A DNA stretch of 64,000 nt from Neobacillus rhizosphaerae (lineage in GTDB: Bacteria > Bacillota > Bacilli > Bacillales > Cytobacillaceae): assembly GCF_937468385.1 (NCBI RefSeq), contig NZ_CALBWS010000010.1, positions 59,844 to 123,843 of the forward strand, in the 5' to 3' direction. Each line of letters starts with the position of its first letter. The stretch's first letter is position 1. Shown here in pieces: positions 26,355 to 36,509 of this stretch. The notes beneath the pieces are model-generated. The model did not search any database and was not told where the DNA came from. It was given only the letters and a program-made list of their open reading frames with translations. A program made the position numbers and the translations under genes.

Positions 26355-27566
26355 TTATAAATCTGATTTGGCGTTTTTAAATCTGTTTGGGGTTATGCCG
26401 GTATATTTTTTAAATACTGTTTGAAAATGACTTTGTGAGGAAAAAGCCAGATGTAATGCAATTTCAGCATTACTTTTGTTAGTAAACTGCAGTAAGCGCT
26501 GAGATTCTAAAATTTTTTCTTGCAAAATATATTGTGTTAAGGTATTACCGGTTTGCTTGTGAAACTGATTACTCAAACGGGAGCGTGATATTCCGAATTC
26601 TGCAGCTATTTCTTCAATCTTGATATTGTTAAACAAATTTATGGAAACATAATTTGCACATTTTAAAAATAATTTAGAAGAGCTATTGCAATTATATTTT
26701 ACCTGTTTTGTACGTTCGGCAAAATCTAATAACATTTGCTTGATTAATGGGTATATGGATGCAGCATTGCGAAGCATTTCCAACTTTTGAATATACAAAT
26801 CAGATAAATGAAATGCAGTCTGGACATTTAATCCCCCTTCGATTGCGGCCCGAGAAGCTACGGTAGCACAAGAAATTCCCATGTTCTTAAGTTGGCGCAA
26901 GGTATCATTGGCCATTGTTCCGGCCTTTATTTTTGGAAAGGCACTGAATAATTCTTTTAAAGCTTCAGGCTGACCATTTTTTATATAGAACAATAGCATT
27001 TTTTCATTTTGATAGTTATCGATAAAAAGAGTACTGGATTCTTTTTCACCAGAAAAAAATAATGTATTCTGCATACTGCTATTCATAATATCATCTTGAT
27101 GATTTTCTGATTTTGTTTCTACAAATACGTCTTCTACAAAAAGAGGATTCTTATTGATAGTGGAAGCAATAAAGGAAAGGAGCCATCCTATACGTTCGGC
27201 AGAAATAGAGGGGGCGCACTTCAGTTTTCCAATATATTCTTCATGATATTTTTCTTTTACATCCAATAAAAATAAAAGGTTATCTAATTTATTTTTGTCT
27301 TTCGTTAAAATGGAAGATGGACCTATCACAATTCGATAATCATCATCCAATGAAACATAACCATAAAATTGAAACAAATCGGTAGTAATGATACCGGCAA
27401 TATGCTCAGACTGTAGCATGTTTTTCTCATAAAGCAGAAAAGGATCTGGATTCATGGGATATATCGAGTAGTAGTAGACTTGATTTTCTCTTTGGTAAAG
27501 TCTGACAGAAGCACTTGTGGATTTGGCAAGTGCTTTACTTAAATATCTTAATTCATTTAAATTCAT
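26355..27566 (-). CDS. AraC-family transcriptional regulator, divergent from the GH3 operon
   Basis: A 403-residue regulator. The last ~100 residues hold two helix-turn-helix units (KIEEIAAEFGISRSRLSNQF and SNAEIALHLAFSSQSHFQTV followed by FKKYTGITPNRFK), the AraC signature. The N-terminal 290 residues form a large sensory region of the YSIYPMNPDPFLLYE type, seen in Firmicute regulators of sugar genes, with no recognised cupin motif. It is transcribed away from the GH3 gene with 155 bases between, so control of that operon by a sugar or glycoside ligand is likely. The start is ATG at 27566, weakly preceded by GGGTAAT. Confidence 0.88.
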   Translation of the reverse strand: MNLNELRYLSKALAKSTSASVRLYQRENQVYYYSIYPMNPDPFLLYEKNMLQSEHIAGIITTDLFQFYGYVSLDDDYRIVIGPSSILTKDKNKLDNLLFLLDVKEKYHEEYIGKLKCAPSISAERIGWLLSFIASTINKNPLFVEDVFVETKSENHQDDIMNSSMQNTLFFSGEKESSTLFIDNYQNEKMLLFYIKNGQPEALKELFSAFPKIKAGTMANDTLRQLKNMGISCATVASRAAIEGGLNVQTAFHLSDLYIQKLEMLRNAASIYPLIKQMLLDFAERTKQVKYNCNSSSKLFLKCANYVSINLFNNIKIEEIAAEFGISRSRLSNQFHKQTGNTLTQYILQEKILESQRLLQFTNKSNAEIALHLAFSSQSHFQTVFKKYTGITPNRFKNAKSDL

Positions 27567-27721
27567 GTATATTACCCACTTTCTAAAGGGGCGTGCCTTT
27601 TATATAATTTTTAAAACAAATTTGAAATACAAGTATTACTTTATCAGATAAAATTTAATTATTCAAAAAATATATCACTGTAATAATGTTTAACCAAAAG
27701 CGCAGAAAGAAGTGAGTTAGC

Positions 27722-30160
27722 ATGGAAAAAGTCAATCATACGTTAAAAAGTGTTTTCCCAAGAGCAAAGGAACTTGTGAAGAAGATGTCTCTTGAGGAAA
27801 AAGCCAGTCTTTGTTCGGGAAAGAATTTCTGGAATACAAAAGAAATAGAACGTCTTGGAATAAAATCAATGATGGTAACGGATGGTCCCCACGGTTTACG
27901 TAAACAGGCAGGAGATTCCGATCACTTGGGTATTAATAATTCGGTATCAGCTACTTGTTTCCCTACGGCTGTAGCAACAGCCTGCAGCTTTGACCGTGAT
28001 TTATTATATGAAATGGGTATTGCACTTGGAGAGGAATGTGTACAAGAGGAGGTTGCTGTGATTCTGGGACCGGGAGCCAATATAAAGCGCAGTCCGCTTT
28101 GTGGCCGTAACTTTGAATACTTTTCAGAAGATCCGCTTCTGACTGGAGAAATGGCTGCGGCACTCATTGGTGGGATACAGAGTAAAAACATAGGTACCAG
28201 CCTGAAGCATTATCTTGCGAACAATCAGGAAAAAGCGCGTCTTATCTCAAATTCGGTAATTGATGAGCGGGCATTGAGAGAAATATATCTTACCGGATTT
28301 GAAATAGCGATAAAGAAAGCGCAACCTTGGACATTGATGTGTTCATATAATAAGATAAACGACATTTATGCTTCTGGACACAAACTTCTTATGACAGACA
28401 TTCCTCGCGGTGAATGGGGATTTGAGGGAGCCATAGTAACGGACTGGGGAGCTATGAATGACAGGGTTGAAGGTATCCAGGCGGGACTTGATTTGGAGAT
28501 GCCGGCTTTTGATGGAGCTTCGGACCGATTGATTGTTGATGCGGTTCGAGCAGGGAAATTGGACGAAAAACTTGTTGATCTTAGTGCTGTGCGAATGACG
28601 GCTATCGCACTACAGGCAGAGAAAACACAGGCAACACCTTATGATGCAGAAGCACATAATGAATTGGCACGACGTGTTGCACGTGAAAGTGCAGTGTTGT
28701 TGAAGTTAGGAAATGTACTGCCGGTAGATAAAAATAAGACGATTGCTTTAATAGGTGAATTTGCCAAGGTTCCCCGTTATCAGGGGGCAGGAAGCTCAAA
28801 GATATCTCCAACCCGGATTACTTCCGTAACTGATGCCTTTGATGTGGAAAATATAAACTATTCTTTTGCACCAGGTTATTCGGCCACAAGTGATGAACCG
28901 AATGAAGCTTTGATTACCGAAGCAATTGGAGTAGCAAAAGAAGCGGATGTGATATTTGCTTTTGTTGGATTACCGGATAGCTATGAAAGCGAGGGATTTG
29001 ACCGTACTCATTTAAATATGCCAAAAGCACACACTAGATTGATAGATGAACTGGTTGCTACCGGAAAAAAGATAGTGGCTGTCATTAGTGCAGGGGGAGT
29101 TGTAAATATTCCGTGGCGTGACAAAGTTGATTCAATACTCTTGATGAATCTTTCGGGACAAAACAGTGGTTACGCCGCATATGATTTGCTTTTTGGAGAT
29201 TATTCTCCATGTGGAAAACTAGCAGAAACCTATCCGTTAACACTTACTGAAACCCCTAGTATTGCTCATTTTGGCACAGGAGGCAATATTGAATACCGGG
29301 AAAGTATCTATGTGGGCTATCGTTACTATGATAAAGCGCAAAAACAGGTGATGTATCCGTTTGGACACGGACTTTCCTATACAACATTTACCTATTCGGG
29401 ATTAAAGCTTAGTGCAAAGAAGATTGGAGACAGAGATACACTTCAAGTAGAGGTGGTCGTTACCAATACCGGAAAGCAGGCTGGAAAGGAAATTGTTCAG
29501 TTGTATATTTCAGCACCCGAAAGTACTATATATAAACCTATGCGTGAACTTAGAGATTTTGCAAAAGTGGATTTGCAGATGAATGAAAGTAAAGCGGTTA
29601 CATTTACTTTGGAAAGACGTGCATTTGCTTACTATAATATTAATGTGAAAGACTGGTTTGTGGAAAGCGGCGATTATAAGATTGAAATTGGTGCATCGTC
29701 AAGAGATATACGATTGAATGATACGGTTACTGTTGATAGCAGTCAAGAGGGAGCGATACCTGATTATCGTACAGCAGCACCGGGTTATTACAATCTTTTA
29801 CAACCAGGAACTTATGATGTCCCAATGGAACAATTTGAGGAAGTTTTAGGAAGAAAAGTACCGAAAGAGCGTATCCTAAGACCCTTTACGCCCAATTCTA
29901 CGCTAGGAGATATCAGAGTTCACTGGATTGGACGTATGATGAATAAGCAAATAGAAAAGTCGACAATGAAAGTGTTCGCAGGGGACGAGGGTGATTCAGG
30001 TGACATTGTGAAGATGATACAGGAAATGGCAGTAGATATGCCCCTGCGTCAGCTGGGTATGTTGTCACAAGGTGCGTTATCAGTTAAAAGGATTGAGGGA
30101 CTCATAGATATAATGAATGGACATATTCTAAAGGGAATCCGTGGATTGATGAAAAAATAG
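27722..30160 (+). CDS. Glycoside hydrolase family 3 beta-glycosidase (cytoplasmic)
   Basis: An 812-residue GH3 enzyme without signal peptide. Order: the (alpha/beta)8 domain with MVTDGPHGLR near the start, KHYLANNQE, and the catalytic nucleophile D241 in IVTDWGAMNDR; the alpha/beta sandwich domain (ESAVLLKLGNVLPV onward, with QGAGSSKISP); and a C-terminal fibronectin-III-like domain (TNTGKQAGKEIVQLYISAP). It should hydrolyse beta-glucosides or related small beta-glycosides taken up by the cell. The last ~100 residues extend beyond the usual end. It is the first gene of an operon with an esterase 42 bases downstream and lies opposite an AraC regulator; the set resembles clostridial glycoside-use clusters. 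Confidence 0.93.
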   Translation: MEKVNHTLKSVFPRAKELVKKMSLEEKASLCSGKNFWNTKEIERLGIKSMMVTDGPHGLRKQAGDSDHLGINNSVSATCFPTAVATACSFDRDLLYEMGIALGEECVQEEVAVILGPGANIKRSPLCGRNFEYFSEDPLLTGEMAAALIGGIQSKNIGTSLKHYLANNQEKARLISNSVIDERALREIYLTGFEIAIKKAQPWTLMCSYNKINDIYASGHKLLMTDIPRGEWGFEGAIVTDWGAMNDRVEGIQAGLDLEMPAFDGASDRLIVDAVRAGKLDEKLVDLSAVRMTAIALQAEKTQATPYDAEAHNELARRVARESAVLLKLGNVLPVDKNKTIALIGEFAKVPRYQGAGSSKISPTRITSVTDAFDVENINYSFAPGYSATSDEPNEALITEAIGVAKEADVIFAFVGLPDSYESEGFDRTHLNMPKAHTRLIDELVATGKKIVAVISAGGVVNIPWRDKVDSILLMNLSGQNSGYAAYDLLFGDYSPCGKLAETYPLTLTETPSIAHFGTGGNIEYRESIYVGYRYYDKAQKQVMYPFGHGLSYTTFTYSGLKLSAKKIGDRDTLQVEVVVTNTGKQAGKEIVQLYISAPESTIYKPMRELRDFAKVDLQMNESKAVTFTLERRAFAYYNINVKDWFVESGDYKIEIGASSRDIRLNDTVTVDSSQEGAIPDYRTAAPGYYNLLQPGTYDVPMEQFEEVLGRKVPKERILRPFTPNSTLGDIRVHWIGRMMNKQIEKSTMKVFAGDEGDSGDIVKMIQEMAVDMPLRQLGMLSQGALSVKRIEGLIDIMNGHILKGIRGLMKK

Positions 30161-30202
30161 GTGAAAAAGCGTCAAAACTTGACTTGAAAAGGGTGTATAG
30201 TT

Positions 30203-31306
30203 ATGGAAAGAAGGTACCCAAAAGAATTATTAGATAAGCTTGTTGAACGTGAAGAAACCATTATGCTGAAGGGTGTAAAGGTTCTAGTTAAAAACTTGCC
30301 AGACAGTGATGAAAAAGGCGCAATGGATCCACGTCTGTATAAAGATATGAAAAATCAGCTTTTATTAATGAAATATATGCCGAAATTTTTAATGAAGATG
30401 GACATTTCACCAAAAGGAATTAAAAGGCTTCGGAAAATGTTTAATGGGATAAAAAGTAATCCTATCGTTCAAAAGAATATTGAAATAGAACATAGACATG
30501 TGACAGGAGAAGACGGGAATCAGATTCCGATAAGAATTTATACATCAGAAACAATGAGAAAAAATGCCCCGGTTTTATATTTCATCCATGGTGGAGGATT
30601 CTTTGGAGGTTCTCCTGATGTAGTAGAGGAGTTTGTTAAGTTAATAGTAGAGAATACAGATATCCTTGCAGTGTCAGTTGATTATAGGCTTGCGCCAGAG
30701 AATCCATACCCAGCAGGTCATATAGATTGTTATTCTACTTTACAATGGATTTATAATAATGCAGAAAGTTTAGGTGGGGATAGGGGTAATATTTTTGTTG
30801 CAGGGGATAGTGCAGGAGGTAATTTAACACAATATTGTACAACCAGGGATATGGAAGATGGATTAGGAATGGTAAAGGGACAACTGTTACTTTATCCGAC
30901 AGTAAACATGGCTGGAATTGAAGATAAGTATTACAAATGGAGCATTGATGAATATGAGATGTCGCCTAAACATAGATCAGGTATTAAAACGATGTTAGAC
31001 ATGTTTGGCTCACTAGAATCATTAGGGAATATATTAGGGACTACAGAAATAGATAATGAATATTTAACGCCATATAAGAGAAATCCTAAGGGCTTACCGC
31101 CAACCTTTATTACAGTAGGTGAACATGATTATCTCAAGGTAGAAAGCCTAGCCTATGCAGTAAAGTTGGCTAAGGCAGGGGTAGAAACGAAAACGGTTTT
31201 ATATAAAGGTTTTGGACATGCGTATGCTGATAATGTAGGAGTCTATCCTCAAAGTGAGGATTGTGCAATTGAAATGGGTAAATTTATTTTAGAAAATTCA
31301 AAGTAA
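30203..31306 (+). CDS. Alpha/beta-hydrolase esterase of the hormone-sensitive-lipase (HSL) family
   Basis: A 367-residue cytoplasmic esterase. Oxyanion-hole motif HGGGFFGGS, downstream SVDYRLAPENPYPAG, nucleophile Ser in the elbow VAGDSAGGN, the acid in TVGEHDYLKVE and the catalytic His in GFGHAYADN are all present and in the HSL order. The N-terminal ~90 residues form a long helical cap. It follows the GH3 gene in the same direction, so it may deacylate the sugar or plant-derived glycosides that the glycosidase acts on. It ends before a clear terminator. Confidence 0.9.
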   Translation: MERRYPKELLDKLVEREETIMLKGVKVLVKNLPDSDEKGAMDPRLYKDMKNQLLLMKYMPKFLMKMDISPKGIKRLRKMFNGIKSNPIVQKNIEIEHRHVTGEDGNQIPIRIYTSETMRKNAPVLYFIHGGGFFGGSPDVVEEFVKLIVENTDILAVSVDYRLAPENPYPAGHIDCYSTLQWIYNNAESLGGDRGNIFVAGDSAGGNLTQYCTTRDMEDGLGMVKGQLLLYPTVNMAGIEDKYYKWSIDEYEMSPKHRSGIKTMLDMFGSLESLGNILGTTEIDNEYLTPYKRNPKGLPPTFITVGEHDYLKVESLAYAVKLAKAGVETKTVLYKGFGHAYADNVGVYPQSEDCAIEMGKFILENSK

Positions 31307-31409
31307 ATGGACAGGGATACTAAAGAAAATCCATGAAATTGGAGAGCTCGAGAAACCCCTAAGTCCAAGTGGGGGAGTTGTAGTTCAAATAACAAGCTAA
31401 CCTTTATTT

Positions 31410-31438
31410 ACCGTTCTTTTGGGGAACGGTTTTTTTTG
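31410..31438 (+). terminator. Terminator of the GH3-esterase operon
   Basis: ACCGTTC pairs with GAACGGT around a loop of 7 bases, followed by eight T. Confidence 0.88.
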
Positions 31439-31562
31439 TTATATAAGGGAGGGAGTGCTTTAGTTAAATAAGTATTCACAATATAATTCAACCGTAAAAG
31501 CTTCAGTATGTTAAAATATAGTAAAATTGAAAACGATTTCATTTAATTATTAAAGAGGTGAA

Positions 31563-31778
31563 ATGTTGAAATTAGTATATAGGATTATGGCTAATCTTGT
31601 AATGGTCGTTGTAATAGTTGTGAGTACCAGGATGGCTGCAAATTATTTCGCTGTTCATACAAACATTGATCCATTGTCAAAGAGTGCTTCGTTACTAACT
31701 TTATTGTTTATGCTCTTTACGTTTCTTGGAATTATCATTTGTATTGTGCAAGTGTTTATTTTCCGGAAACTGCAGTAA
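31563..31778 (+). CDS. Small membrane protein
   Basis: 71 residues with two membrane helices (ANLVMVVVIVVST and LTLLFMLFTFLGIIICIVQV). AAGAGGTG precedes the ATG. I do not recognise the family. Confidence 0.6.
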   Translation: MLKLVYRIMANLVMVVVIVVSTRMAANYFAVHTNIDPLSKSASLLTLLFMLFTFLGIIICIVQVFIFRKLQ

Positions 31779-31975
31779 GTGTTACTTTGGAAATATCAAT
31801 TTTGCCGACAAGATATTGAGGCAGTAAAAGAAATTATATAATCGTAACATCCTCTTCAAAATAAAGCGTTTATCCAGTGTGAATGTGCTATTTAATGGGG
31901 GAACGCTTTTTCACTTACGAGCAGGTTCAATATGAGAAATGACTCTTTTATGTTGTATTTGATACAAACTGTGCA

Positions 31976-32188
31976 TTAATTCGGGTTAGTGAGATAAAAG
32001 TATATAGCTAATAAGTAAATAATGATATAAACTACAGCACAAATTCTAAACAATAACATTAAGCAGCCCTTCTCACTTCTTAAGAATATAAGTACTCCAA
32101 GAGCAATAATTACATTAAGTATATATAAAGGGCTATAAGTTAGTTGAGCTAATAAGGTTGTCATAGGTTGTTCTGCAAAATCAGTCAT
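31976..32188 (-). CDS. Small membrane protein
   Basis: About 70 residues with two hydrophobic segments (YILNVIIALGVLIFL and ICAVVYIIIYLLAIYFYL). The start at ATG 32188 has GGAGG five bases upstream; an in-frame ATG at 32215 would place that site inside the gene and is rejected. Family unknown. Confidence 0.6.
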   Translation of the reverse strand: MTDFAEQPMTTLLAQLTYSPLYILNVIIALGVLIFLRSEKGCLMLLFRICAVVYIIIYLLAIYFYLTNPN

Positions 32189-32291
32189 ACTACCTCCAAA
32201 GGGAAATGAAATCAAACCAACACAAAAAAATTAGCAATAGAAAATTATCCTAGCTAGTCTTTTTTGATGACAATTAGTAATGTCTATATTC

Positions 32292-32909
32292 TCAACGGCC
32301 GGTTATCTCTCTCGCTATAGAGTAGCAAGTAAGAGGTATTTTCTCCGAAGTCCGTTTCTCGATCACCTTAAAACCAAAATGCTCATAGAGTGAAACATTA
32401 TCAGGATTGTTTGTTTGTGCTACTATTGGAATTCCTTTTTCCTCACACGATTTGAGAATAGGAGATAGTAGTTCTCTAAATACACCTGTTCCTTTTAAGT
32501 TCTTATCAATAGTAATTATTTGAAGATTATATACTTCTCCTTGCCAGTAACGTTTATACCAACCCTCATCATTGACTTCATTTGCGTCTATCGCATATTT
32601 AGAGAGTTGCGTAATTTCTTCTGAACTTGCATTTTCGAGTAAGTATTTTGCTGCGTTTTGAAGAGTAGCAAACAACTTTTCTTCGGGTACTCGTGCAGTC
32701 GAATAACCAACGAGTACCCCTTTATCACCTTGGTAAAAGGTCACAGCATCAATCTCATTGTATGCTTCAATTTGCCCAAGAAAGGACCAATATAGGAGTT
32801 GTTCGGGGTTCTCAATATCTTTTGTTTGAATCGTTACTAATGGGTCATTTCTAAACCTTTTAACCATAAGTTTTGCGCACGATTCAATTTGTCTCATATT
32901 ATTTTTCAT
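32292..32909 (-). CDS. GNAT-family N-acetyltransferase
   Basis: A 205-residue acyltransferase. The strand before the acetyl-CoA loop is YNLQIITIDKNLKGTGVFRE, with KGTG as a compact form of the pyrophosphate-binding loop, and the C-terminal block NPDNVSLYEHFGFKVIEKR is typical of the family. The acceptor is unknown. GAAAGAGG stands before the ATG. Confidence 0.82.
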   Translation of the reverse strand: MKNNMRQIESCAKLMVKRFRNDPLVTIQTKDIENPEQLLYWSFLGQIEAYNEIDAVTFYQGDKGVLVGYSTARVPEEKLFATLQNAAKYLLENASSEEITQLSKYAIDANEVNDEGWYKRYWQGEVYNLQIITIDKNLKGTGVFRELLSPILKSCEEKGIPIVAQTNNPDNVSLYEHFGFKVIEKRTSEKIPLTCYSIAREITGR

Positions 32910-33179
32910 AACGCGACCTCTTTCAAGTTTTATACAAAACTTTGAATATAGTTTATTAATATAATTATTATGATTTTCTATCTATTAAATTGATCGTAAC
33001 ATTCCTAATAGAGATGCCGCAAGAATTACTGCAACTATTCACAAATATTTTAAAATTAGCTGTTTTTTAAAAATTATTACTTTATTAATAATTTTTAGCA
33101 CCCTTCTTATGCTTTCATATTGTTCTAATCTCATGGAGCCCATTTATTCTTCCAGTTCATTTTATCAGCATATGCGGGT

Positions 33180-33425
33180 CTATCTTTTTCTAAATACCCC
33201 TTTTTTTACAAGGTTAATAAGAGTCCCTTTATTCTTATAACGATTGTACTCAATCAATCTATTCAAATCTTTAATGGTTAATTTGGTAGGATTGATGGTC
33301 AATTCGAATTCATTTTTTACTTTTTCGATTAAGGAGAGGGCGTATTCTATCTGCTTGGCGGTTAAGGTGAAATCATCTTGTGATAAAGCTTGATTTTGGG
33401 TTTCCTGGTCATGACTTGTAGACAT
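33180..33425 (-). CDS. Hypothetical protein
   Basis: About 81 residues from ATG 33425 (or 86 from a TTG at 33440). A charged helical protein (LTAKQIEYALSLIEKVKNEF, then LTIKDLNRLIEYN). No convincing ribosome binding site and no recognised domain. Confidence 0.45.
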   Translation of the reverse strand: MSTSHDQETQNQALSQDDFTLTAKQIEYALSLIEKVKNEFELTINPTKLTIKDLNRLIEYNRYKNKGTLINLVKKGVFRKR

Positions 33426-33597
33426 TGTAACAAAATACAATTTCTCAGTAATCTACACCATCTTGATAAACTATTGATACAAAGGGAAAATGCACCAGTT
33501 CTTAACTACTATTGTAATATATCTAAATATTCACTATAATATTATTAGTTTGATAGTTTAATAGTACTAGTCGAAGTATCTAGAGGGGGAAACATCT

Positions 33598-34836
33598 ATG
33601 AAAAATCTATTGAAAAAGTGGAATGAAGTGAGTCTGGTAAAACAAATCATTGTAGGATTGATTATTGGTATTATTCTAGCTGTAACGATCCCAGATGTTG
33701 CAAAACCTGTTGTCATTTTAGGCTCTTTATTTGTAGGTGCATTAAAAGCCATTGCACCCGTATTGGTATTATTCTTAGTTATGTCAGCCATCGCACAACA
33801 CAAAAGTGGTCACGAAACGAATATGAAATCGATTATTGGACTTTATTTGTTAGGAACTTTTTTAGCTGGATTAATCGCAGTTATCGTAAGCTTTGTCTTC
33901 CCTGTAAGTTTAACGCTTGCAAAGGGAGTTGAGGATTTGGCTGCTCCGGGCGGTGTTACTGAGGTCCTCAAAGCATTACTGTTGAACGTTGTGGATAACC
34001 CGGTAAAAGCGATTTATAATGCCAACTATATCGGTATTTTAGCTTGGGCGGTCGTCCTAGGTATTGCTTTGAGAAATGCTCCAGATTCAACCAAAACGAT
34101 GATTTCTAATTTTTCAGATGCCGTTTCCAAAATGGTTACATGGGTGATCAAGTTTGCGCCATTGGGAATCATGGGTTTAGTTATTGACTCTATTACGACA
34201 AATGGAATCGAATCATTACTAAGCTATGGAAAATTACTTGCCGTATTGATTGGTTGCATGCTGTTTGTGGCATTTGTAGTCAATCCAATCATTGTGTTCA
34301 CGGCTATTCGTCAAAACCCTTACCCAGTGGTATTTAAGTGCATCAAGGAAAGCGGTATTACTGCATTCTTTACACGCAGTTCAGCTGCTAACATTCCTGT
34401 AAATATGAAATTATGCGAAAAACTTGGTTTGGATAAGGATACTTATTCTGTATCCATTCCATTAGGTGCAACCATCAATATGGCTGGTGCCGCTGTTACG
34501 ATTTCTGTATTGACACTTGCGGCTGTTCATACACTAAACATTCATGTGGACATACCTACAGCAATCATACTCAGCGTCCTGTCAGCTGTATGTGCCTGTG
34601 GTGCTTCAGGTGTTGCCGGAGGTTCCTTATTGCTGATTCCTCTAGCTTGTAGCTTATTCGGAATCCCGAATGATGTTGCGATGCAGGTAGTTGGAGTAGG
34701 CTTTATCATCGGTGTTTTACAAGACTCCTTTGAAACGGCTCTTAACTCTTCCACAGACGTCCTGTTCACAGCAACAGCTGAATATAAGAAGTGGCGTAAG
34801 GAAGGTAAAAAAATAGAGATCAAAAAAGCAGCATAA
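33598..34836 (+). CDS. sstT: Serine/threonine:sodium symporter SstT
   Basis: A 412-residue member of the dicarboxylate/amino acid:cation symporter family. It begins with the SstT-type N-terminus ([16 protein letters not shown]) and holds the re-entrant loop [16 protein letters not shown], the unwound helix [16 protein letters not shown] and the second re-entrant loop [18 protein letters not shown]. These are the substrate and sodium sites of the family. It imports serine and threonine with sodium. AGAGGGGGAAAC precedes the ATG and a terminator follows, so it is monocistronic. Confidence 0.95.
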   Translation: MKNLLKKWNEVSLVKQIIVGLIIGIILAVTIPDVAKPVVILGSLFVGALKAIAPVLVLFLVMSAIAQHKSGHETNMKSIIGLYLLGTFLAGLIAVIVSFVFPVSLTLAKGVEDLAAPGGVTEVLKALLLNVVDNPVKAIYNANYIGILAWAVVLGIALRNAPDSTKTMISNFSDAVSKMVTWVIKFAPLGIMGLVIDSITTNGIESLLSYGKLLAVLIGCMLFVAFVVNPIIVFTAIRQNPYPVVFKCIKESGITAFFTRSSAANIPVNMKLCEKLGLDKDTYSVSIPLGATINMAGAAVTISVLTLAAVHTLNIHVDIPTAIILSVLSAVCACGASGVAGGSLLLIPLACSLFGIPNDVAMQVVGVGFIIGVLQDSFETALNSSTDVLFTATAEYKKWRKEGKKIEIKKAA

Positions 34837-34990
34837 AGAAGCTGCCTTTGTTCGAGAGGGAAGGAAAACGAACCCCGGAATCATTAGAATAAAGGGTTTA
34901 CTTGTAAGGTGCAAAACAGTCATTCACAAGTGAAATAACAACTTATATCTCATTATATTGACAGTGGAAATCATACCATAGTTCACATAA

Positions 34991-35030
34991 AAAACGGCTC
35001 AGAGTTTTACTCCAAGCCGTTTTTTATTTT
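34991..35030 (+). terminator. Terminator downstream of sstT
   Basis: AAAACGGCT pairs with AGCCGTTTT around a 15-base loop, followed by more T. It closes most of the 400-base gap between sstT and the thiolase operon; the right side of the gap is the regulatory region described next. Confidence 0.8.
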
Positions 35031-35129
35031 GATAATTTTAAAACAAAACAAACAAAAGACCAAATATGGACTAATAGGCACTGATTTGAAATCATAAATA
35101 TAAAAACTAAAGAGATTTTGTATTTTGTT

Positions 35130-35218
35130 AACAGAAAATTCAAAAAAACACATTGACAATATCTAGAAAATGTTATATTTTTTAAACAGAGATTCAAAAA
35201 AATACTCACTGTTTGAAT
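35130..35218 (+). promoter_or_regulatory. Promoter of the acyl-CoA mutase operon with flanking repeated operator-like boxes
   Basis: TTGACA (35153-35158), a 17-base spacer and TATTTT (35176-35181) form a likely sigma-A promoter. It is flanked by two direct copies of AACAGA-(A)-RATTCAAAAAAA (35130-35148 and 35184-35202), with an inverted CTGTTTGAAT at 35209-35218. The arrangement suits repression by a TetR-type protein, and the operon itself encodes one at 42750-43337. Confidence 0.5.
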
Positions 35219-35242
35219 TTTTAATATAGGGAGGCCTGGAAA

Positions 35243-36421
35243 GTGAAAGAAGCTGTCATTGTTTCTTATGCAAGAACACCTATAGGTAGGTTTGGTGGTG
35301 TTTTAAAAGACATTTCTGCAGTTACTTTGGGTACAATTGCCATTTCAGGAGTATTAGAGAGATCAAAAGTAAGCCCTAATGATATTGATGAAGTTATCAT
35401 GGGAGTTGTCTGGCAAGCCGGACAAAAAGCAAATCCAGCAAGACAGGCTGCAATTCGAGCAGGTATTAGTGAGCAAGCATCTGCAATAACCATTAATCAG
35501 CAATGTTCTTCAGGGATTCGTGCAATTGATATGGCTGCTGATCAAATTAAGTTAGGTAAGTCTAAAGTTGTGATTGCAGGTGGTTTTGAAAGTATGAGTA
35601 ATGTTCCCTATATTGATATGAATGGCCGATGGGGGTACAGACGTGGTAGTAAGAGTTTAGAAGACGGGCTTTATTATGATGGTTTAGACGATGCATTTTT
35701 TGGAACTCATATGGGGACTACTGCTGAGACTGTAGGGAGAAATGCGGATCTGACAAGGGAGGAAGTCGATGCATTTGCTTTAGAAAGTCAGCAAAAAGCT
35801 TCCAAGGCTATACAAAAAGGAAGGTTTGTAGAAGAAATTATTCCGATTAAATTAAACACTAAGATTGGTGAGATAGTTGTTGAAAAAGACGAATGTCCTC
35901 GTCCTAGTACTACATATAATGATTTACAAAAATTGAAACCTGCTTTTGAAATTAACGGGATATCAACAGCAGGAAATTCCCCACCATTAAGTGACGGTGC
36001 TTCAGCACTTATACTAATGGAAAAGTGTTATGCAATAGAAAACGGGTATCAAATCCAAGGTTCTATTATTGATACGGTCTCTATCGGAGTTGCTCCAGAA
36101 ATTATGGGTTATGGACCAGTTCCAGCTATTAACAAATTATTAAAAAGAAATAATTTAACGATTGATGATATTGACTTATTAGAAATTAATGAAGCTTTTG
36201 GGGCTCAGGCTCTTGCTTGTATAAAAGAAATTAAAATTCCTATCGAAAAGGTCAATGTGAATGGTGGTGCAATTGCTCTTGGTCATCCACCAGGGAATAC
36301 TGGAGCAAGATTAGTAGGTACCCTGATGACTGAGTTACGTATCAAAAATAAAAAGTTAGGAATCGCCACTTTATGTGCTGGAGGAGGACCAGCAATTGCA
36401 ACATTAATAGGAATTGAGTGA
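35243..36421 (+). CDS. Thiolase (acetyl-CoA C-acyltransferase-like), first gene of the mutase operon
   Basis: A 392-residue thiolase, start GTG after GGGAGG. The catalytic residues are in place: nucleophile C88 in NQQCSSG, H348 in ALGHPPGNTGAR and C378 in LCAGGGP, with NEAFGAQ supplying the oxyanion Asn. It would cleave a 3-ketoacyl-CoA with CoA (or run the reverse condensation). Two normally strict loops deviate: GHPIGASG reads GHPPGNTG, and the -NASGINDGA- loop reads NSPPLSDGA, so an unusual acyl chain may be the substrate. It opens an eight-gene co-directional set. Confidence 0.9.
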   Translation: MKEAVIVSYARTPIGRFGGVLKDISAVTLGTIAISGVLERSKVSPNDIDEVIMGVVWQAGQKANPARQAAIRAGISEQASAITINQQCSSGIRAIDMAADQIKLGKSKVVIAGGFESMSNVPYIDMNGRWGYRRGSKSLEDGLYYDGLDDAFFGTHMGTTAETVGRNADLTREEVDAFALESQQKASKAIQKGRFVEEIIPIKLNTKIGEIVVEKDECPRPSTTYNDLQKLKPAFEINGISTAGNSPPLSDGASALILMEKCYAIENGYQIQGSIIDTVSIGVAPEIMGYGPVPAINKLLKRNNLTIDDIDLLEINEAFGAQALACIKEIKIPIEKVNVNGGAIALGHPPGNTGARLVGTLMTELRIKNKKLGIATLCAGGGPAIATLIGIE

Positions 36422-36509
36422 TCCATGTTGAAAGCGTAGATCGTTTTTTGCATATGAATACTTAATCGATATCATTTCAATTTATATGAGTAAGGGAGGT
36501 TTCAATCAT

